Positions 47,481 through 59,120 of a stretch of 64,000 bases of DNA are shown here, piece after piece. Position numbers and translations under genes: made by a program. The notes under the pieces were generated by a model, which was not told the origin of the DNA, did no database searches, and saw only the letters and a list, made by a program, of their open reading frames with translations. Position 1 is the stretch's first letter. Every line of letters begins with the position of its first letter. The stretch is taken from assembly GCF_000281085.1 (NCBI RefSeq), contig NZ_JH767523.1:272771-336770 (forward strand), in the 5' to 3' direction. Origin of the DNA: Catenovulum agarivorans YM01 (GTDB taxonomy: Bacteria; Pseudomonadota; Gammaproteobacteria; Enterobacterales; Alteromonadaceae).

Positions 47481-47512
47481 AAAGGGGCGTGGTTAACACA
47501 GCCCCTTTTTTG
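47481..47512 (+). terminator. Intrinsic terminator after rplT
   Basis: AAAGGGGC (47481-47488) and GCCCCTTT (47501-47508) form the stem, with inner GTG/CAC, and TTTTTT follows. It separates the infC-rpmI-rplT unit from pheST; in E. coli an attenuator with a Phe leader peptide occupies this position, but none is seen here. Confidence 0.85.
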
Positions 47513-47656
47513 TGTCTACTCCACCTCACTTCTCTACCTTTCCAATACTCAGAAACCCCTTTTCCGACTAATCTCAGCTAAATCGCTAATTTGCTGATAT
47601 TTGACTACATTTTTACGTTAAATCAGTTAAAATACGCGGTTTATTTTTCAAGCTAA

Positions 47657-48655
<999 letters not shown>

Positions 48656-48672
48656 GAATTGTCGGAGAGAAT

Positions 48673-51060
48673 ATGAAATTTAGCGAATCTTGGTTAAGAG
48701 AATGGATTAATCCGAACGTTAGCCAGCAAGAATTAGTCGAACAAATTACTATGGCCGGCCTAGAGGTTGATGCTGTAGAGCCAGTTGCTGGCGAATTTAG
48801 TGGTGTGCTAGTGGGTCACGTTGTTGAATGTGGGCCACACCCAGATGCAGAAAAATTACAAGTGACCAAAATTGATGTTGGTCAAGACGAGTTATTAGAT
48901 ATAGTTTGTGGTGCTAAAAACTGTCGTTTAGGATTAAAAGTTGCGGTTGCTACTATTGGTGCTGTGTTACCAGGCAATTTTAAAATTAAAAAAGCTAAAC
49001 TACGCGGTGTGCCTTCGTTTGGTATGTTGTGCTCTGAAGCTGAATTAGGTTTAGCCGAAGAAGCTCCTGGCATAATTGAATTGCCAGCAGATGCGCCAAT
49101 TGGTCAAGACATTCGTCAATATTTAAAATTAGACGATGTATCAATTGAAGTTGATTTAACCCCAAATCGCGCTGATTGTTTAAGCATTCAAGGTTTAGCG
49201 CGTGAAGTTGGCGTATTAAATAACCATGACTTAACGCCTGTGGCTATCTCACCAGTTGTTGCGAGTATCGACGCGCCTGTATCAATTGAACTTGCTGCTG
49301 AGCAAGCTTGTGCTAAATACGCTGGTCGAGTGATCAAAGGAGTTGATGTAGCAAAAGCTTCACCATTGTGGTTAGTTGAAAAATTACGTCGTAGTGGCAT
49401 TCGCTCAATTGACCCAATTGTTGATGTAACTAATTTAGTTATGTTGGAGTTAGGCCAACCAATGCACGCGTTTGACTTGAACAAAGTTGAAGGTGGCATT
49501 GTTGTACGTTTAGCGAATGACGGTGAAAAGCTCACTTTGTTAGACGGCCAAGAAGTTAGTTTAAAAGCTGATACTCTAGTGATAGCCGATGAAACTAAGA
49601 CACTTGCTTTAGCGGGTATTTTTGGTGGTCAAGACTCAGGTGTAACAGAATCGACTCAAGACATTTTATTGGAAAGTGCATTTTTTGCGCCTGATTTTAT
49701 GATGGGTAAAGCACGCCAATACGGTTTACATACAGATTCATCACACAGATTTGAGCGTGGTGTCGACCCAAGTATTCAGCGACAAGCCATTGAACGTGCT
49801 ACCCAATTAATTTTAGATATTTGTGGTGGTGAAGCTGCGCAAGTGTCTACTGCTGAAGTTGCAAGTGCATTGCCTCAAGCTAAAAGCGTAACTTTACGTG
49901 CGGCTAAACTTAAATCTAAATTAGGTATTGAGATAGCAGCTGATACTGTAACTGAAATGTTGACGCGTTTAGGTTTAACTGTTGAAACAACCGAAGCTGG
50001 CTGGAATGCAGTTATTCCAGGTTATCGTTTTGATATTTCGATTGAAGAAGATTTAATCGAAGAAGTTGCACGCATTTATGGATATAACAATATTCCTATG
50101 CAGCGCCCAGTTGCGCAGTTGAATATGAGTGCTAAACCAGAAGCGGTTAAGTCATTAGATTTCGCCAAAAGCTGTTTGGTTACTCTAGGTTATCAAGAAG
50201 CTATTACATATTCGTTTGTTGATCCGAAAAAACAAGATGCCTTGCACAACAATGCTGAAGCTTTAGTGTTACCCCATCCGATTTCTGCGGATATGTCGGC
50301 AATGCGTTTGTCTTGTTTAGCTGGTTTGTTAGGTGCTGTTATTTATAACGCTAACCGTCAACAAAGCCGCTTACAGTTATTCGAATCGGGGTTGATTTTT
50401 ACCCCTGATAAAGATGCTGAGAACGGTATTCGCCAAACACGCGTATTGGCTGGCGCTATCACAGGTTTACGTCATGGCGAGCACTGGACATTGGAAAAAC
50501 GCCCAGTTGATTTCTTTGATATCAAAGGTGACGTTGAGGCTTTATTGCAACAGCTTGATAATAAAGCTGAATATGAATTTAAAATAGAATCGCATTCTGC
50601 CTTGCATCCTGGCCAATCTGCTGCTATCTATAAAAATAGCCAGTATTTAGGATTTATTGGTGCAGTACACCCAGAAGTGGCGAAGAAAATTGGTTTGAAA
50701 CCAAAAACTTTCGTATTTGAACTATTAACTGATGTATTGCTAACAAGTCAGGTACCGGCTGCTCAAGCAATTTCTAAATTCCCGTCTAACCGACGCGATT
50801 TAGCTTTTGTAGTGGATAAATCTGTCCAAGTTGGTAAAGTGTTAAACGAAATTAAAAAAGTTGGCGGAAATCAATTAGTTGAACTAAACTTGTTTGACGT
50901 CTACCAAGGAGAAGGGATAGCTGCTGATAAGATCAGTTATGCGATCGCTTTAACATTGCAAGCGGTAGAGAAGACGCTAGAAGAGAAAGAAATCTCGGCA
51001 ATCGTTGACAAGGTTGTTGAACACTTAAACACCCAATTTGGTGCTACATTGAGAGATTAG
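48673..51060 (+). CDS. pheT: Phenylalanyl-tRNA synthetase beta subunit
   Basis: PheT supports tRNA binding and edits mis-charged Tyr-tRNA-Phe. The 795-residue protein has an N-terminal EMAP/OB domain ([19 protein letters not shown]), the B3/B4 editing module (residues about 200-400), B5 DNA-binding fold and a class II-like non-catalytic domain, then the C-terminal anticodon-binding fold ending with FDVYQGEGI. It is two bases from ihfA, the common arrangement pheST-ihfA. Confidence 0.98.
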   Translation: MKFSESWLREWINPNVSQQELVEQITMAGLEVDAVEPVAGEFSGVLVGHVVECGPHPDAEKLQVTKIDVGQDELLDIVCGAKNCRLGLKVAVATIGAVLPGNFKIKKAKLRGVPSFGMLCSEAELGLAEEAPGIIELPADAPIGQDIRQYLKLDDVSIEVDLTPNRADCLSIQGLAREVGVLNNHDLTPVAISPVVASIDAPVSIELAAEQACAKYAGRVIKGVDVAKASPLWLVEKLRRSGIRSIDPIVDVTNLVMLELGQPMHAFDLNKVEGGIVVRLANDGEKLTLLDGQEVSLKADTLVIADETKTLALAGIFGGQDSGVTESTQDILLESAFFAPDFMMGKARQYGLHTDSSHRFERGVDPSIQRQAIERATQLILDICGGEAAQVSTAEVASALPQAKSVTLRAAKLKSKLGIEIAADTVTEMLTRLGLTVETTEAGWNAVIPGYRFDISIEEDLIEEVARIYGYNNIPMQRPVAQLNMSAKPEAVKSLDFAKSCLVTLGYQEAITYSFVDPKKQDALHNNAEALVLPHPISADMSAMRLSCLAGLLGAVIYNANRQQSRLQLFESGLIFTPDKDAENGIRQTRVLAGAITGLRHGEHWTLEKRPVDFFDIKGDVEALLQQLDNKAEYEFKIESHSALHPGQSAAIYKNSQYLGFIGAVHPEVAKKIGLKPKTFVFELLTDVLLTSQVPAAQAISKFPSNRRDLAFVVDKSVQVGKVLNEIKKVGGNQLVELNLFDVYQGEGIAADKISYAIALTLQAVEKTLEEKEISAIVDKVVEHLNTQFGATLRD

Positions 51061-51062
51061 GT

Positions 51063-51362
51063 ATGGCATTAACAAAAGCCGAAATAGCAGAACATTTGTT
51101 TGAAAAGCTTGGTATGAATAAACGCGATGCCAAAGAATTAGTTGAAATATTCTTTGAAGAAATTCGTGTTGCTTTAGAAAGTGGTGAACAGGTTAAATTG
51201 TCTGGTTTCGGCAATTTTGACCTACGTGATAAAGGTGAAAGGCCGGGTCGTAACCCTAAAACGGGTGAAGATATTCCAATTACTGCTCGTAGAGTTGTAA
51301 CTTTTAGACCGGGTCAAAAACTGAAGAGTCGCGTAGAAAACGCCGAACCTAACGAAGAGTAG
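51063..51362 (+). CDS. ihfA: Integration host factor alpha subunit
   Basis: IHF-alpha pairs with IHF-beta to bend DNA sharply at specific sites, with roles in recombination, replication and transcription. The 99-residue protein has the HU/IHF fold with the conserved [20 protein letters not shown] arm and [20 protein letters not shown]. It is co-transcribed with pheT (2 bases) and followed by a perfect palindromic terminator. Confidence 0.97.
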   Translation: MALTKAEIAEHLFEKLGMNKRDAKELVEIFFEEIRVALESGEQVKLSGFGNFDLRDKGERPGRNPKTGEDIPITARRVVTFRPGQKLKSRVENAEPNEE

Positions 51363-51380
51363 CCTACTAGCTTGTTTTAA

Positions 51381-51410
51381 ATAAGACACGGTTAAACAAC
51401 CGTGTCTTAT
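51381..51410. terminator. Bidirectional hairpin between ihfA and the GH97 gene
   Basis: ATAAGACACGGTT (51381-51393) and AACCGTGTCTTAT (51398-51410) are perfect 13-bp arms. It sits in the 71 bases between ihfA and the convergent GH97 gene and can end both transcripts; T-runs are weak. Confidence 0.7.
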
Positions 51411-51433
51411 TAGTACTATGAGTTATTGCTAAC

Positions 51434-53413
51434 TTACTTCTGCTTGAAAGTCTGAGCTTGTTGTCCTTCAGTGACGACCATAACAAAACCATCATTTCCT
51501 TGTAATGATACTTTGGTTTTTGCACCGATTTGCATATCAAACATGATCATATTGCCATAACCTTCACCTGACTGAATAATACGCCCTGTATTGCTGCCAA
51601 GAAAGCTTAGATCTAGCTCAACATCTTTAGCCGTAGTTTCACCGTTGATACCAGCTATATACCAGAGGTTGCCTTTTTTACGTGCAAATACCGCGAGTTT
51701 GCCTGGTGTGCCAGCAATGTATTTAGAATCATCCCAGCTGGCAGGTAATTGCTTAAGTAAATCTATCGCATAATATGGCGCTGATGGCATACCATCAGGT
51801 GTTTCAACTATATGTTGTACGCCTGATACAAATAACACTGCTTGTGCTAACTCTAATGCATTAGTGGTTTTACGCTTAATTTCACCAGTTAATTCATTAA
51901 AAGTTGTTGGTGTGTAATCCATAGGATCATATAAATTACGCGTAAATGGTAAAACAGTACTATGGCTTGCCGCTTTATCCGCTGAATTTTGGAAGAAGGT
52001 GACCATTTCTAAACCGTGTACAGCTTCAACTGTCATTAGGTTAGGGTAGGTACGGTTTAACCCTCTAGGTAAAGTTGCACCGTGGAAGTTGATCATAAGT
52101 TCAAAATCAGCTGCGTCTTCTAAGATATCTATGTAGTAATCAATCATAGATTGGCCATCACCTGCAAAAAAGTCAATTTTAAGACCCGCAATGCCCATTT
52201 TCTTTAATTCAGAAAATTCAGCTAGTCGTTGATCTTTGTCTAATAACTTGTGTCTTGGTGTGTATGGTGTTTCGTTCCACTCACCAGATGAGTTATACCA
52301 AACAAATAATCCAACATTTTTTGTTTTTGCATAATCTGCCAATTCTTGCAGTTTTTCAAAACCGATTTTTCTATCCCAATCCGCATCGACTAGCGTATAT
52401 TGCCAGTTCATATTCGCAGCGTGATCGATAAATTCTTTTTGCACCGAATAAATTGTGTAGTCGTCTTTTAATAAACCCCAACTCCACGAAGATACACCTG
52501 GCTTAACAAAATCGATATTTTCTAGCTGGTTGGCTTTGGCTAAATCTGTGCCTAAAGTTGATTCGGCAACTGTCGCCAAATCACCTAAAGAGATAATTCT
52601 CCATGGTGATTGATACGGGAAAGTACCATTAGCCAATAGTTTTTTATTGGTGAAGACTTCAGCCGCCATAGGTTGGTCTATTGTATAAACCCCTTCAGGT
52701 GATTCAGGTGCTAGGCGACTTGCATGGTGATGTCTATCAATACCAGTTTCAGAGATAGCTAACCAAGTGTTGTCAGTTTTGTATAATGCCGGAAATACCC
52801 AACCAGCACCTGTAGGTGACTTAGTATCAACAGCTACATCAATTAAATAGTGTTCTTCATAACTCGGGTTGGTATTCGACCAGCCAGTTTGCGCTACAGC
52901 GATGGGTTGAATAAACGCGCTTGCATCTGCTTTTAAATCAAATTCGGTGAGCTCATCAACAAATTGATAAGCTTGTTCAGCTTCACCTTCAATTGAATAT
53001 TTAAATGCAACACCGTCGTTTGAAACATTAAAGGTAATCTGTAGTTGTTGGCCTTGTGCATTGTTTAGGGTCAAACTTTGGCTGGTTGCTGTGTATTCAA
53101 TATTGTGTTTTTTTGCAGATAATAAGCTGTAGTTATCTTGATAAATTGTTGCTTTTGATTTGTCAGTAACTGTGAGTGTTTTGTCGAAAGTGTAACCTTC
53201 GAGCATAACCCCAAGCTTAGATGGTTCAAGCACCAATTGACCTTGATTATAAACGCTATATTCCACTTCACCTTGTTTATTTAGGCTGACATCTACTTTG
53301 ATGTTTTTGTTTGGACTTTCAATCGAAATTTGCTGTGCAGTGTTGCTGCCACAAGCGGATAATACGGCTGTTAGCGCCAGCGTGATGGCTGATAGTTTGA
53401 TTTTATTGGTCAT
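51434..53413 (-). CDS. GH97 family glycoside hydrolase (alpha-glucosidase/alpha-galactosidase), lipoprotein
   Basis: The 659-residue precursor has a lipoprotein signal (LAVLSACGS region, lipobox LSAC) and then GH97 features: an N-terminal beta-sandwich, a barrel with VSSWSWGLLKDDYTIYS, VDADWDRKIGF, GLKIDFFAGDGQSMI (candidate catalytic Asp of the retaining type) and FHGATLPRGLNRTYPNLMTVEAVHGLE (Glu). GH97 enzymes release glucose or galactose from alpha-linked oligosaccharides and need Ca2+. Inverting and retaining members differ at the catalytic base; the KIDFF Asp hints at the retaining (alpha-galactosidase-like) type but this is uncertain. A galM lipoprotein lies just upstream. Confidence 0.88.
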   Translation of the reverse strand: MTNKIKLSAITLALTAVLSACGSNTAQQISIESPNKNIKVDVSLNKQGEVEYSVYNQGQLVLEPSKLGVMLEGYTFDKTLTVTDKSKATIYQDNYSLLSAKKHNIEYTATSQSLTLNNAQGQQLQITFNVSNDGVAFKYSIEGEAEQAYQFVDELTEFDLKADASAFIQPIAVAQTGWSNTNPSYEEHYLIDVAVDTKSPTGAGWVFPALYKTDNTWLAISETGIDRHHHASRLAPESPEGVYTIDQPMAAEVFTNKKLLANGTFPYQSPWRIISLGDLATVAESTLGTDLAKANQLENIDFVKPGVSSWSWGLLKDDYTIYSVQKEFIDHAANMNWQYTLVDADWDRKIGFEKLQELADYAKTKNVGLFVWYNSSGEWNETPYTPRHKLLDKDQRLAEFSELKKMGIAGLKIDFFAGDGQSMIDYYIDILEDAADFELMINFHGATLPRGLNRTYPNLMTVEAVHGLEMVTFFQNSADKAASHSTVLPFTRNLYDPMDYTPTTFNELTGEIKRKTTNALELAQAVLFVSGVQHIVETPDGMPSAPYYAIDLLKQLPASWDDSKYIAGTPGKLAVFARKKGNLWYIAGINGETTAKDVELDLSFLGSNTGRIIQSGEGYGNMIMFDMQIGAKTKVSLQGNDGFVMVVTEGQQAQTFKQK

Positions 53414-53469
53414 ATCTATCTCTTTGATTTGTTGCTTTAATATTAAGTTTTATAAGAGGCCGACAATAA

Positions 53470-53489
53470 AAACGGGCTTGCGCCCGTTT
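53470..53489 (-). terminator. Intrinsic terminator after galM
   Basis: AAACGGGC and GCCCGTTT pair around a four-base loop, 25 bases after the galM stop; on the minus strand the stem is followed by TTTTTATT. It makes galM the end of its transcript, so the GH97 gene downstream needs its own promoter or partial read-through. Confidence 0.82.
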
Positions 53490-53514
53490 CTAAATTTTAT
53501 TGAATTTTTTAAGC

Positions 53515-54675
53515 TTAGTTAGTTGAAAACTTAAAGCTCATTTTCATTTGGTACACTTCACCCGGATTAACTTGAGTAGAAGGGAAGTGTGGTTTGTTAG
53601 GGCTGTCAGGGAAATGTTGTGGCTCTAAACATAAACCCGTTCTATGTTCAAACGTACGGCCTTTGCCTTTAGCTGTGCCGTTTAAGAAGTTACCTGAGTA
53701 GAACTGAATAGCAGGCTCAGAAGAATAAATTTCTAATACACGGCCTGATTTTTCATGCTCTAACTTAGCCGATAATTTAAATTCCCCCGTATGCTCTTTA
53801 TTCAGCACCCAGTTATGGTCGTAACCCAAACCATATTCTAGTTGTTGATCTTTAGCATTGATTTCTTTGCCGATAGCCTTAGCTGAAGTGAAGTCAAACG
53901 GCGTGCCTTGTACTGGCATAAATTCACCAGTTGGGATCAAACCAGTATCCACAGGGGTAATATATTGAGCTGGGATGGTTAATTTGTGATCTAAAATATC
54001 ACCTTCGCCTGCTAAGTTAAAATAGCTGTGTTGAGTTAAATTGATATGGGTTTTTTTATCGGTAGTGGCTTTGTAATCCATGATTAATTCATTACCAACT
54101 AAACGATAATCAACTTGAATAGCTGCATTGCCTGGGAAACCACCGTCGCCATCTGGGCTAATTAATTGCATTTTTAAGCCAACATGACCGTCGGCTTCAT
54201 ACGGGGTTACCGCCCAGTTTTTACTGTCGTAACCTTGATGACCACCGTGTAAATGATTTTCACCATTGTTAGTGTCTAATTGGTATTTAACCCCATCAAT
54301 AGCAAATTGACCTTTACCAATACGGTTGCCGTAGCGGCCGATTAACGCACCAAAATAATTGGTATCAGTTAAATAACCATCAATAGAATCGTAACCCAAT
54401 ACAACATCGGCTAACTTACCGTTGCGGTCTGGTGCTTTTAGTGAGGTAATAATACCGCCGTAGCTAATAATTGATACTTCTAAACCCGCATCACTGGTTA
54501 AGGTGTATTCATTTACAACTTCACCATTAGGTAAAGTCGCATAATAACTAGATTTAATATTCATAGGACCCTGAACTGCAGTAGCAGCTGTTTTTGAATC
54601 AGTCGCATTACAGCCAACCAATAACGCCGATAAAATTGGCAATAATTTTAAATTCTGTTTGTTTAGCACTTTCAT
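53515..54675 (-). CDS. galM: Aldose 1-epimerase (mutarotase) lipoprotein
   Basis: GalM interconverts alpha- and beta-anomers of aldoses. The 386-residue precursor has a lipoprotein signal (LPILSALLVGCNA, Cys22), then GalM motifs: GRYGNRIGKGQF, NGENHLHGGHQGYDSKNW, NLTQHSYFNLAGEGD (active His), GYDHNWVLN and CLEPQHFPDSPN (catalytic Glu). As a lipoprotein it works outside the cytoplasm, which would convert the anomers released by the neighbouring GH97 enzyme. The start ATG has AAGGAAT upstream. Confidence 0.94.
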   Translation of the reverse strand: MKVLNKQNLKLLPILSALLVGCNATDSKTAATAVQGPMNIKSSYYATLPNGEVVNEYTLTSDAGLEVSIISYGGIITSLKAPDRNGKLADVVLGYDSIDGYLTDTNYFGALIGRYGNRIGKGQFAIDGVKYQLDTNNGENHLHGGHQGYDSKNWAVTPYEADGHVGLKMQLISPDGDGGFPGNAAIQVDYRLVGNELIMDYKATTDKKTHINLTQHSYFNLAGEGDILDHKLTIPAQYITPVDTGLIPTGEFMPVQGTPFDFTSAKAIGKEINAKDQQLEYGLGYDHNWVLNKEHTGEFKLSAKLEHEKSGRVLEIYSSEPAIQFYSGNFLNGTAKGKGRTFEHRTGLCLEPQHFPDSPNKPHFPSTQVNPGEVYQMKMSFKFSTN

Positions 54676-54684
54676 TTGTATTCC

Positions 54685-55575
54685 TTATAGCTCGTTAATA
54701 TCTAACCAAAGTCTTTTATCATCAAACGGGGTACTGCTAGGTATATTTGGATTGTTAATTTCAAACATCACACGGTCTGTTAAATTTGCTTTAGCAATTA
54801 CATCTTTAATCATAGGGTTACTAAAAAAGTAGTCGTTAAAGCTGCCATCTTCAATCGCTTGCATCAGCCCGTCGTTAATTTTGTTTGCCAAGGCAACATT
54901 GTTTTTATTTACAAATAAATATGCTGGCATTGGATATTTAACCAATATGTGTTTTTCAACTGTTAATGGCAGGTGAGGGCGTGCACTTATTTCCGACCAA
55001 GGCTCATGCACACCACGTGGGAAATAATCGTAACGCCCACCTTCTAACATATAGAATAAGTTTTCATATCTACGCGTACCTATTACGGGTATGCCAGCAC
55101 TGCGCAATATTGTGGTATCTGCCCAAGTGCGCTCTTGTGCAGCGGTAAAGGTTTTTAATTGTTCGAAGGTGTTTATTTGATCAAATCTCGCTTGATCACC
55201 TTGGCGAATAATAAAAATTCTATGGCCTAACAAACCTTTGTATAGTGGAATGCGGATAGGCATTAGCTGTTGTTCTAACTCGTTAGAGGTGCCGGTCCAA
55301 GCAACATCAAGTTGACCTGATTTGATCTGCTCAATCATAGTGATTTGTGGCAAGAATCGACTTGATTCAACAAAGTTATAACTGTTTTCTTTATCATAGC
55401 TTAACGCAAGCTTTAACAAACCAAATTGGTACTCTTCTTTGGCACCAATACCAGCAACTTTGTTATGTTTTATTTCTATGGTTTTGGCCGAAACATTGGC
55501 ACTAAACCATGCAAAAACGAATAGCAATGTTGCCTGCACTGCTAATAAAACCATTTTTACATGTAAATTTTTCAC
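54685..55575 (-). CDS. Periplasmic solute-binding-like protein, orphan
   Basis: The product of about 296 residues has a signal peptide (hydrophobic VLLAVQATLLFVFAWF, cleavage near SANVSA) and a type II periplasmic-binding fold (SBP_bac_3-like): LLKLALSYDKENSYNF, IEQIKSGQLDVAWTGT, FEQLKTF and a second lobe ending at NKINDGLMQAIEDGSFNDYF. The GTG at 55575, six bases after TGAGG, is the preferred start; a TTG four codons earlier is weaker. It precedes galM by nine bases but there is no permease or ATPase nearby; the ligand is unknown. Confidence 0.78.
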   Translation of the reverse strand: MKNLHVKMVLLAVQATLLFVFAWFSANVSAKTIEIKHNKVAGIGAKEEYQFGLLKLALSYDKENSYNFVESSRFLPQITMIEQIKSGQLDVAWTGTSNELEQQLMPIRIPLYKGLLGHRIFIIRQGDQARFDQINTFEQLKTFTAAQERTWADTTILRSAGIPVIGTRRYENLFYMLEGGRYDYFPRGVHEPWSEISARPHLPLTVEKHILVKYPMPAYLFVNKNNVALANKINDGLMQAIEDGSFNDYFFSNPMIKDVIAKANLTDRVMFEINNPNIPSSTPFDDKRLWLDINEL

Positions 55576-55648
55576 GACTAACCTCAATTTAAACTTTTAA
55601 TATCTGTTAAAAACCTTAACGAGATTTTAACTTTCAATATGGTAATAA

Positions 55649-55663
55649 AGTATTACTAATACT
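55649..55663. promoter_or_regulatory. Perfect 15-base dyad upstream of the solute-binding gene
   Basis: AGTATTACTAATACT is a 7+1+7 palindrome about 75 bases before the start of the solute-binding gene, with an overlapping GTAATA/TATTAC repeat. It may be an operator; no regulator gene is nearby. Confidence 0.4.
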
Positions 55664-55786
55664 TCAAGCGCTAAATGTAAAGGATATGAAAAAGTTTTGC
55701 GCAAGCTAACAGCAAGTTCGGAGGTAGTTAAGAGAGAGTTAAGAGGGAGTCTGGGAAATGCGTGGTGAGATGTTATTAACAATAAA

Positions 55787-55808
55787 AAAGGTGCCAATTG
55801 GCACCTTT
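55787..55808 (-). terminator. Intrinsic terminator after asnS
   Basis: AAAGGTGCC and GGCACCTTT pair around AATT; on the minus strand the stem runs into TTTTTTATT. It is 29 bases beyond the asnS stop. Confidence 0.88.
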
Positions 55809-55836
55809 ATGTTAATAGCTAAAATCAGCTGTATAA

Positions 55837-57231
55837 TTAGAAGGCTGCGGTTTTTGGTGCACGTGGGAATGGAATAACGTCACGCACGTTTTGTACGCCA
55901 GTTACATAAGCAACTAACCGCTCAAAACCTAAACCAAAACCACCATGTGGCACTGAACCGTAACGGCGTAAATCGCGATACCAGTAGTAATCTTCTGGGT
56001 TTAAGTCAACTTCATGCATACGCGCATCTAGTATGTCTAAGCGGTCTTCACGTTGGCTACCACCAATAATTTCACCTATGCCAGGTGCTAATACGTCCAT
56101 AGCTGCAACAGTTTTACCGTCGTCATTTAAACGCATGTAGAAAGCTTTAATGTCTTTCGGGTAGTTTTGTAAAATAACTGGCCCACCTACGTGTTTTTCA
56201 GCCAAATAACGCTCGTGCTCAGATGATAAATCTATACCCCATTCAACAGGGAATTCGAATTTTTGGCCTGATTTTAACAAGATGTCGATAGCATCTGTGT
56301 AATCCATACGTACGAATTCAGATTCACTTAAAGTTTTTAAGCGCTCAACCACACCTTTTTGTACACGCTGGTCGAAAAATTCTAAATCATCTAAACGCTC
56401 GGCTAATACAGCTTTAAACACATACTTCAACATATCTTCAGCACACGAAGCTACAGTTGCTAAATCCGCAAAAGCAATTTCAGGCTCTACCATCCAAAAT
56501 TCAGCTAAGTGACGGCTGGTGTTTGAATTTTCCGCACGGAAAGTTGGGCCAAAAGTGTAAACTTTAGATAAAGCGCAGCAGTAGGTTTCAACATTTAACT
56601 GACCAGATACAGTTAAGAAAGCCTCTTTACCGAAAAAGTCTTCGCTGTAATCCACTTCACCTTTATCTGTCATTGGTGGGTTAACCGCATCTAAAGTTGA
56701 TACGCGGAACATTTCACCAGCGCCTTCACAGTCAGATGCTGTGATGATTGGTGTTGCAATCCATTGGAAGCCATTTTCGTGGAAGTATCTGTGAATTGCT
56801 TGTGCTAAACAGTTGCGTACACGTGTTACCGCACCAATTAAATTTGTGCGCGGACGTAAATGTGCATGCTCACGCAAATATTCTACCGAGTGGCGTTTAG
56901 GTGCCATAGGGTAAGTATCTGGGTCTTCAACTAAGCCGATAATTTCAACTTCAGTTGCTTGAATTTCAAAACTCTGGCCTTTACCTGTTGATTCAACCAA
57001 AGTACCAGTAATTGCAAGTGAACAACTGGTTGTTAATTTTGCGATTTCGCTATAGTTTGCTAAAGCGCTGTCGGCAATAACCTGAATAGGGTCGAAACAA
57101 GAGCCATCATGTAAATTGATAAAAGCAAAATTTGGATTTGCACGAACGGTACGAACCCAGCCTTTAATGGTTAGAGTTTCATTTAATGGGTATTTACCCG
57201 CTAATACATCACTGATTGCAGCGTGACTCAT
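55837..57231 (-). CDS. asnS: Asparaginyl-tRNA synthetase
   Basis: AsnS charges tRNA-Asn. The 464-residue protein has the OB-fold anticodon-binding domain ([20 protein letters not shown]), class II motif 2 ([25 protein letters not shown]) and motif 3 ([29 protein letters not shown]). The longer frame adds 34 hydrophobic residues that AsnRS lacks; the ATG at 57231 (MSHAAISDV) is the start. It has its own terminator and is divergent from a small membrane-protein gene. Confidence 0.97.
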   Translation of the reverse strand: MSHAAISDVLAGKYPLNETLTIKGWVRTVRANPNFAFINLHDGSCFDPIQVIADSALANYSEIAKLTTSCSLAITGTLVESTGKGQSFEIQATEVEIIGLVEDPDTYPMAPKRHSVEYLREHAHLRPRTNLIGAVTRVRNCLAQAIHRYFHENGFQWIATPIITASDCEGAGEMFRVSTLDAVNPPMTDKGEVDYSEDFFGKEAFLTVSGQLNVETYCCALSKVYTFGPTFRAENSNTSRHLAEFWMVEPEIAFADLATVASCAEDMLKYVFKAVLAERLDDLEFFDQRVQKGVVERLKTLSESEFVRMDYTDAIDILLKSGQKFEFPVEWGIDLSSEHERYLAEKHVGGPVILQNYPKDIKAFYMRLNDDGKTVAAMDVLAPGIGEIIGGSQREDRLDILDARMHEVDLNPEDYYWYRDLRRYGSVPHGGFGLGFERLVAYVTGVQNVRDVIPFPRAPKTAAF

Positions 57232-57297
57232 GTCAATTTTGCTCCGGCTAAATAAATCTTCTATTGTTATAAAGAGCGATATGTTACTAAAGCCAAT

Positions 57298-57696
57298 ATG
57301 AGAAACAAGCAAAAAGACACTAATTTTGTTCAAAATGAACGAAGAAAAGGCGCAGACTGGGTAATTAAGTCTATTTGGGCTGCTAATTTAGTAGCCTGGC
57401 TGAGTTTTATTATGGCCATGGTGTGGTTTAGGTTGGCTCGCCCAGAAAAATTGACTGGCTATGCTAAATACAAAAAGATAGAAGATGAATATAGGTTAGA
57501 CTGGGTAGAGCAGTGGACTGAATTTTTATTTTGGCAATTACTTATCTGCTGCGCCATTACTTTAATTGCTATGTTGATTAACTTAAAAAGAATGAAACGC
57601 AAAAGTGATCACTTTCATTATAACTTGGCTGTTTTATTAGTAGTTGCAGTTGCGGCAGTATTGTATGTGTATATCCAAATACTGCCGCAGTTTTAG
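57298..57696 (+). CDS. Small membrane protein of unknown function
   Basis: The 132-residue product has a charged N-terminus, then about three membrane segments: [39 protein letters not shown] and [20 protein letters not shown], with a basic loop RMKRKSDH between the last two. I do not recognise the family. It is divergent from asnS (66 bases) and convergent with bioA. Conservation of this locus elsewhere would test whether it is a real gene; length and hydrophobic pattern suggest it is. Confidence 0.65.
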   Translation: MRNKQKDTNFVQNERRKGADWVIKSIWAANLVAWLSFIMAMVWFRLARPEKLTGYAKYKKIEDEYRLDWVEQWTEFLFWQLLICCAITLIAMLINLKRMKRKSDHFHYNLAVLLVVAVAAVLYVYIQILPQF

Positions 57697-57709
57697 ATTG
57701 ATTTAGCAG

Positions 57710-59020
57710 TTAATCATTAAACAACCAAGCTTCAATAGCCCCAGCCAACTTTTTAATATGCTTTTCTTCACTAATAAACGGCGGCATTAAATAAACCAAT
57801 TTGCCAAAAGGTCTGATCCACACACCCTGTTTTACAAAAAAGGCTTGAATTTGCTCCATTGGCACAGGTTCTTTAAGCTCAACTACACCAATTGCGCCTA
57901 ATACCCGCACATCAGCAACTTGGACAAATTCAGCGATTGGTTGTAAATACTGGTTTAACCAAGTTTCGATATTGGCTACTTGCTGTTGCCAGTTATTTTC
58001 AATGAGTAGGTCAAGAGAGGCGTTAGCAACCGCACAAGCAAGTGGATTGCCCATAAAAGTAGGGCCGTGCATAAATACACCAGCTTGGCCATTACAAATT
58101 TGTTCAGCAACTTTGGTGGTGGTTAAAGTTGCGGCCAATGTCATATAACCGCCTGTAATGGCTTTACCAACACACATGATATCGGGAGTGATTTTCGCCC
58201 ATTCACAAGCAAACATTTTGCCTGTACGACCAAAACCAGTGGCAATTTCATCGGTAATTAGTAGTACATTGTATTGGTTGGCTAATTGACGCAAAGCTGT
58301 TAAATATTGCGGATGATAAAAACGCATGCCACCAGCACCTTGGACAATAGGCTCGATAATAATCGCCGCGATATTATGGTGGTTAGTTTCTAATAACTGA
58401 GTGATTTCTGCTAAATGCTCTTGAACGAAACCTGCATTATCTAACGCCTCATCTAACTCATCTTTATCTTTTGGAAATATAGGACTTGGCGCGCTGGCAA
58501 ATAAATGCTGATTGATGGTTTTACTAAACAGTGTGTGCATACCATTGACTGGATCACACACCGACATAGCGGCAAAGGTATCACCGTGGTAACCATTTTT
58601 TACGGTTAAAAACTTATGTTTGTCAGCTTTGTGTTCGCTTTGCCAATATTGAATGGCCATTTTCATTGCCACTTCTACACTTACAGAGCCTGAATCGGCT
58701 AAAAAAACTTTATCAAGTCCATCCGGTGATAACTCAACTAGCTTTTTACATAAATCGACAGCAGGTTGGTGAGTTAAACCACCAAACATAACATGCGACA
58801 TCTGCTGGCTTTGTTCAACAAGTGCTTGATTGAGTTTTGGGTGATTATAACCATGCACGGCTGCCCACCAACTGCTCATGCCATCAATTAGCACTTCGCC
58901 TGTTTCCAAAAAAATTTCAACACCGCTGGCAGATTTTACTGGATAGGTTGGGAGTGGATTGGTTAACGATGTGTATGGGTGCCAAATATGTTTACGATCA
59001 AACTCTAAATCAATACTCAT
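57710..59020 (-). CDS. bioA: Adenosylmethionine-8-amino-7-oxononanoate aminotransferase
   Basis: BioA transfers the amino group of SAM to KAPA to give DAPA, with PLP. The 436-residue protein has class III aminotransferase features: the [16 protein letters not shown] start region, [34 protein letters not shown] with PLP Asp, and the Schiff-base Lys in [16 protein letters not shown]. It is divergent from bioB across a 100-base region, the E. coli arrangement. Confidence 0.97.
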   Translation of the reverse strand: MSIDLEFDRKHIWHPYTSLTNPLPTYPVKSASGVEIFLETGEVLIDGMSSWWAAVHGYNHPKLNQALVEQSQQMSHVMFGGLTHQPAVDLCKKLVELSPDGLDKVFLADSGSVSVEVAMKMAIQYWQSEHKADKHKFLTVKNGYHGDTFAAMSVCDPVNGMHTLFSKTINQHLFASAPSPIFPKDKDELDEALDNAGFVQEHLAEITQLLETNHHNIAAIIIEPIVQGAGGMRFYHPQYLTALRQLANQYNVLLITDEIATGFGRTGKMFACEWAKITPDIMCVGKAITGGYMTLAATLTTTKVAEQICNGQAGVFMHGPTFMGNPLACAVANASLDLLIENNWQQQVANIETWLNQYLQPIAEFVQVADVRVLGAIGVVELKEPVPMEQIQAFFVKQGVWIRPFGKLVYLMPPFISEEKHIKKLAGAIEAWLFND

Positions 59021-59038
59021 GCTTAATATTTATACAGA

Positions 59039-59068
59039 TGTCAAATTTAATGAAGCGAATGATTGACA
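59039..59068. promoter_or_regulatory. Inverted TGTCAA/TTGACA pair between bioA and bioB
   Basis: TGTCAA (59039-59044) and TTGACA (59063-59068) form a dyad in the divergent bioA-bioB region. The second half is also a perfect -35 hexamer for bioB. It is not like the known BirA operator consensus, so its role is open. Confidence 0.4.
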
Positions 59069-59090
59069 GTGTAACTAAGGTAAATAAACT
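59063..59090 (+). promoter_or_regulatory. Candidate bioB promoter
   Basis: TTGACA at 59063-59068 and TAAACT at 59085-59090, spaced by 16 bases, lie about 30 bases before the bioB start. The -35 is perfect; the -10 matches four of six. Confidence 0.5.
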
Positions 59091-59120
59091 ATCAAGCAAA
59101 ATTCAATTAGAGAAAAGAGC

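Noticed and set aside
59021-59120. BirA operator between bioA and bioB
   Set aside because: The known consensus TTGTAAACC with a matching GGTTTACAA arm is not present; only TGTCAA/TTGACA and a -35-like site are seen.
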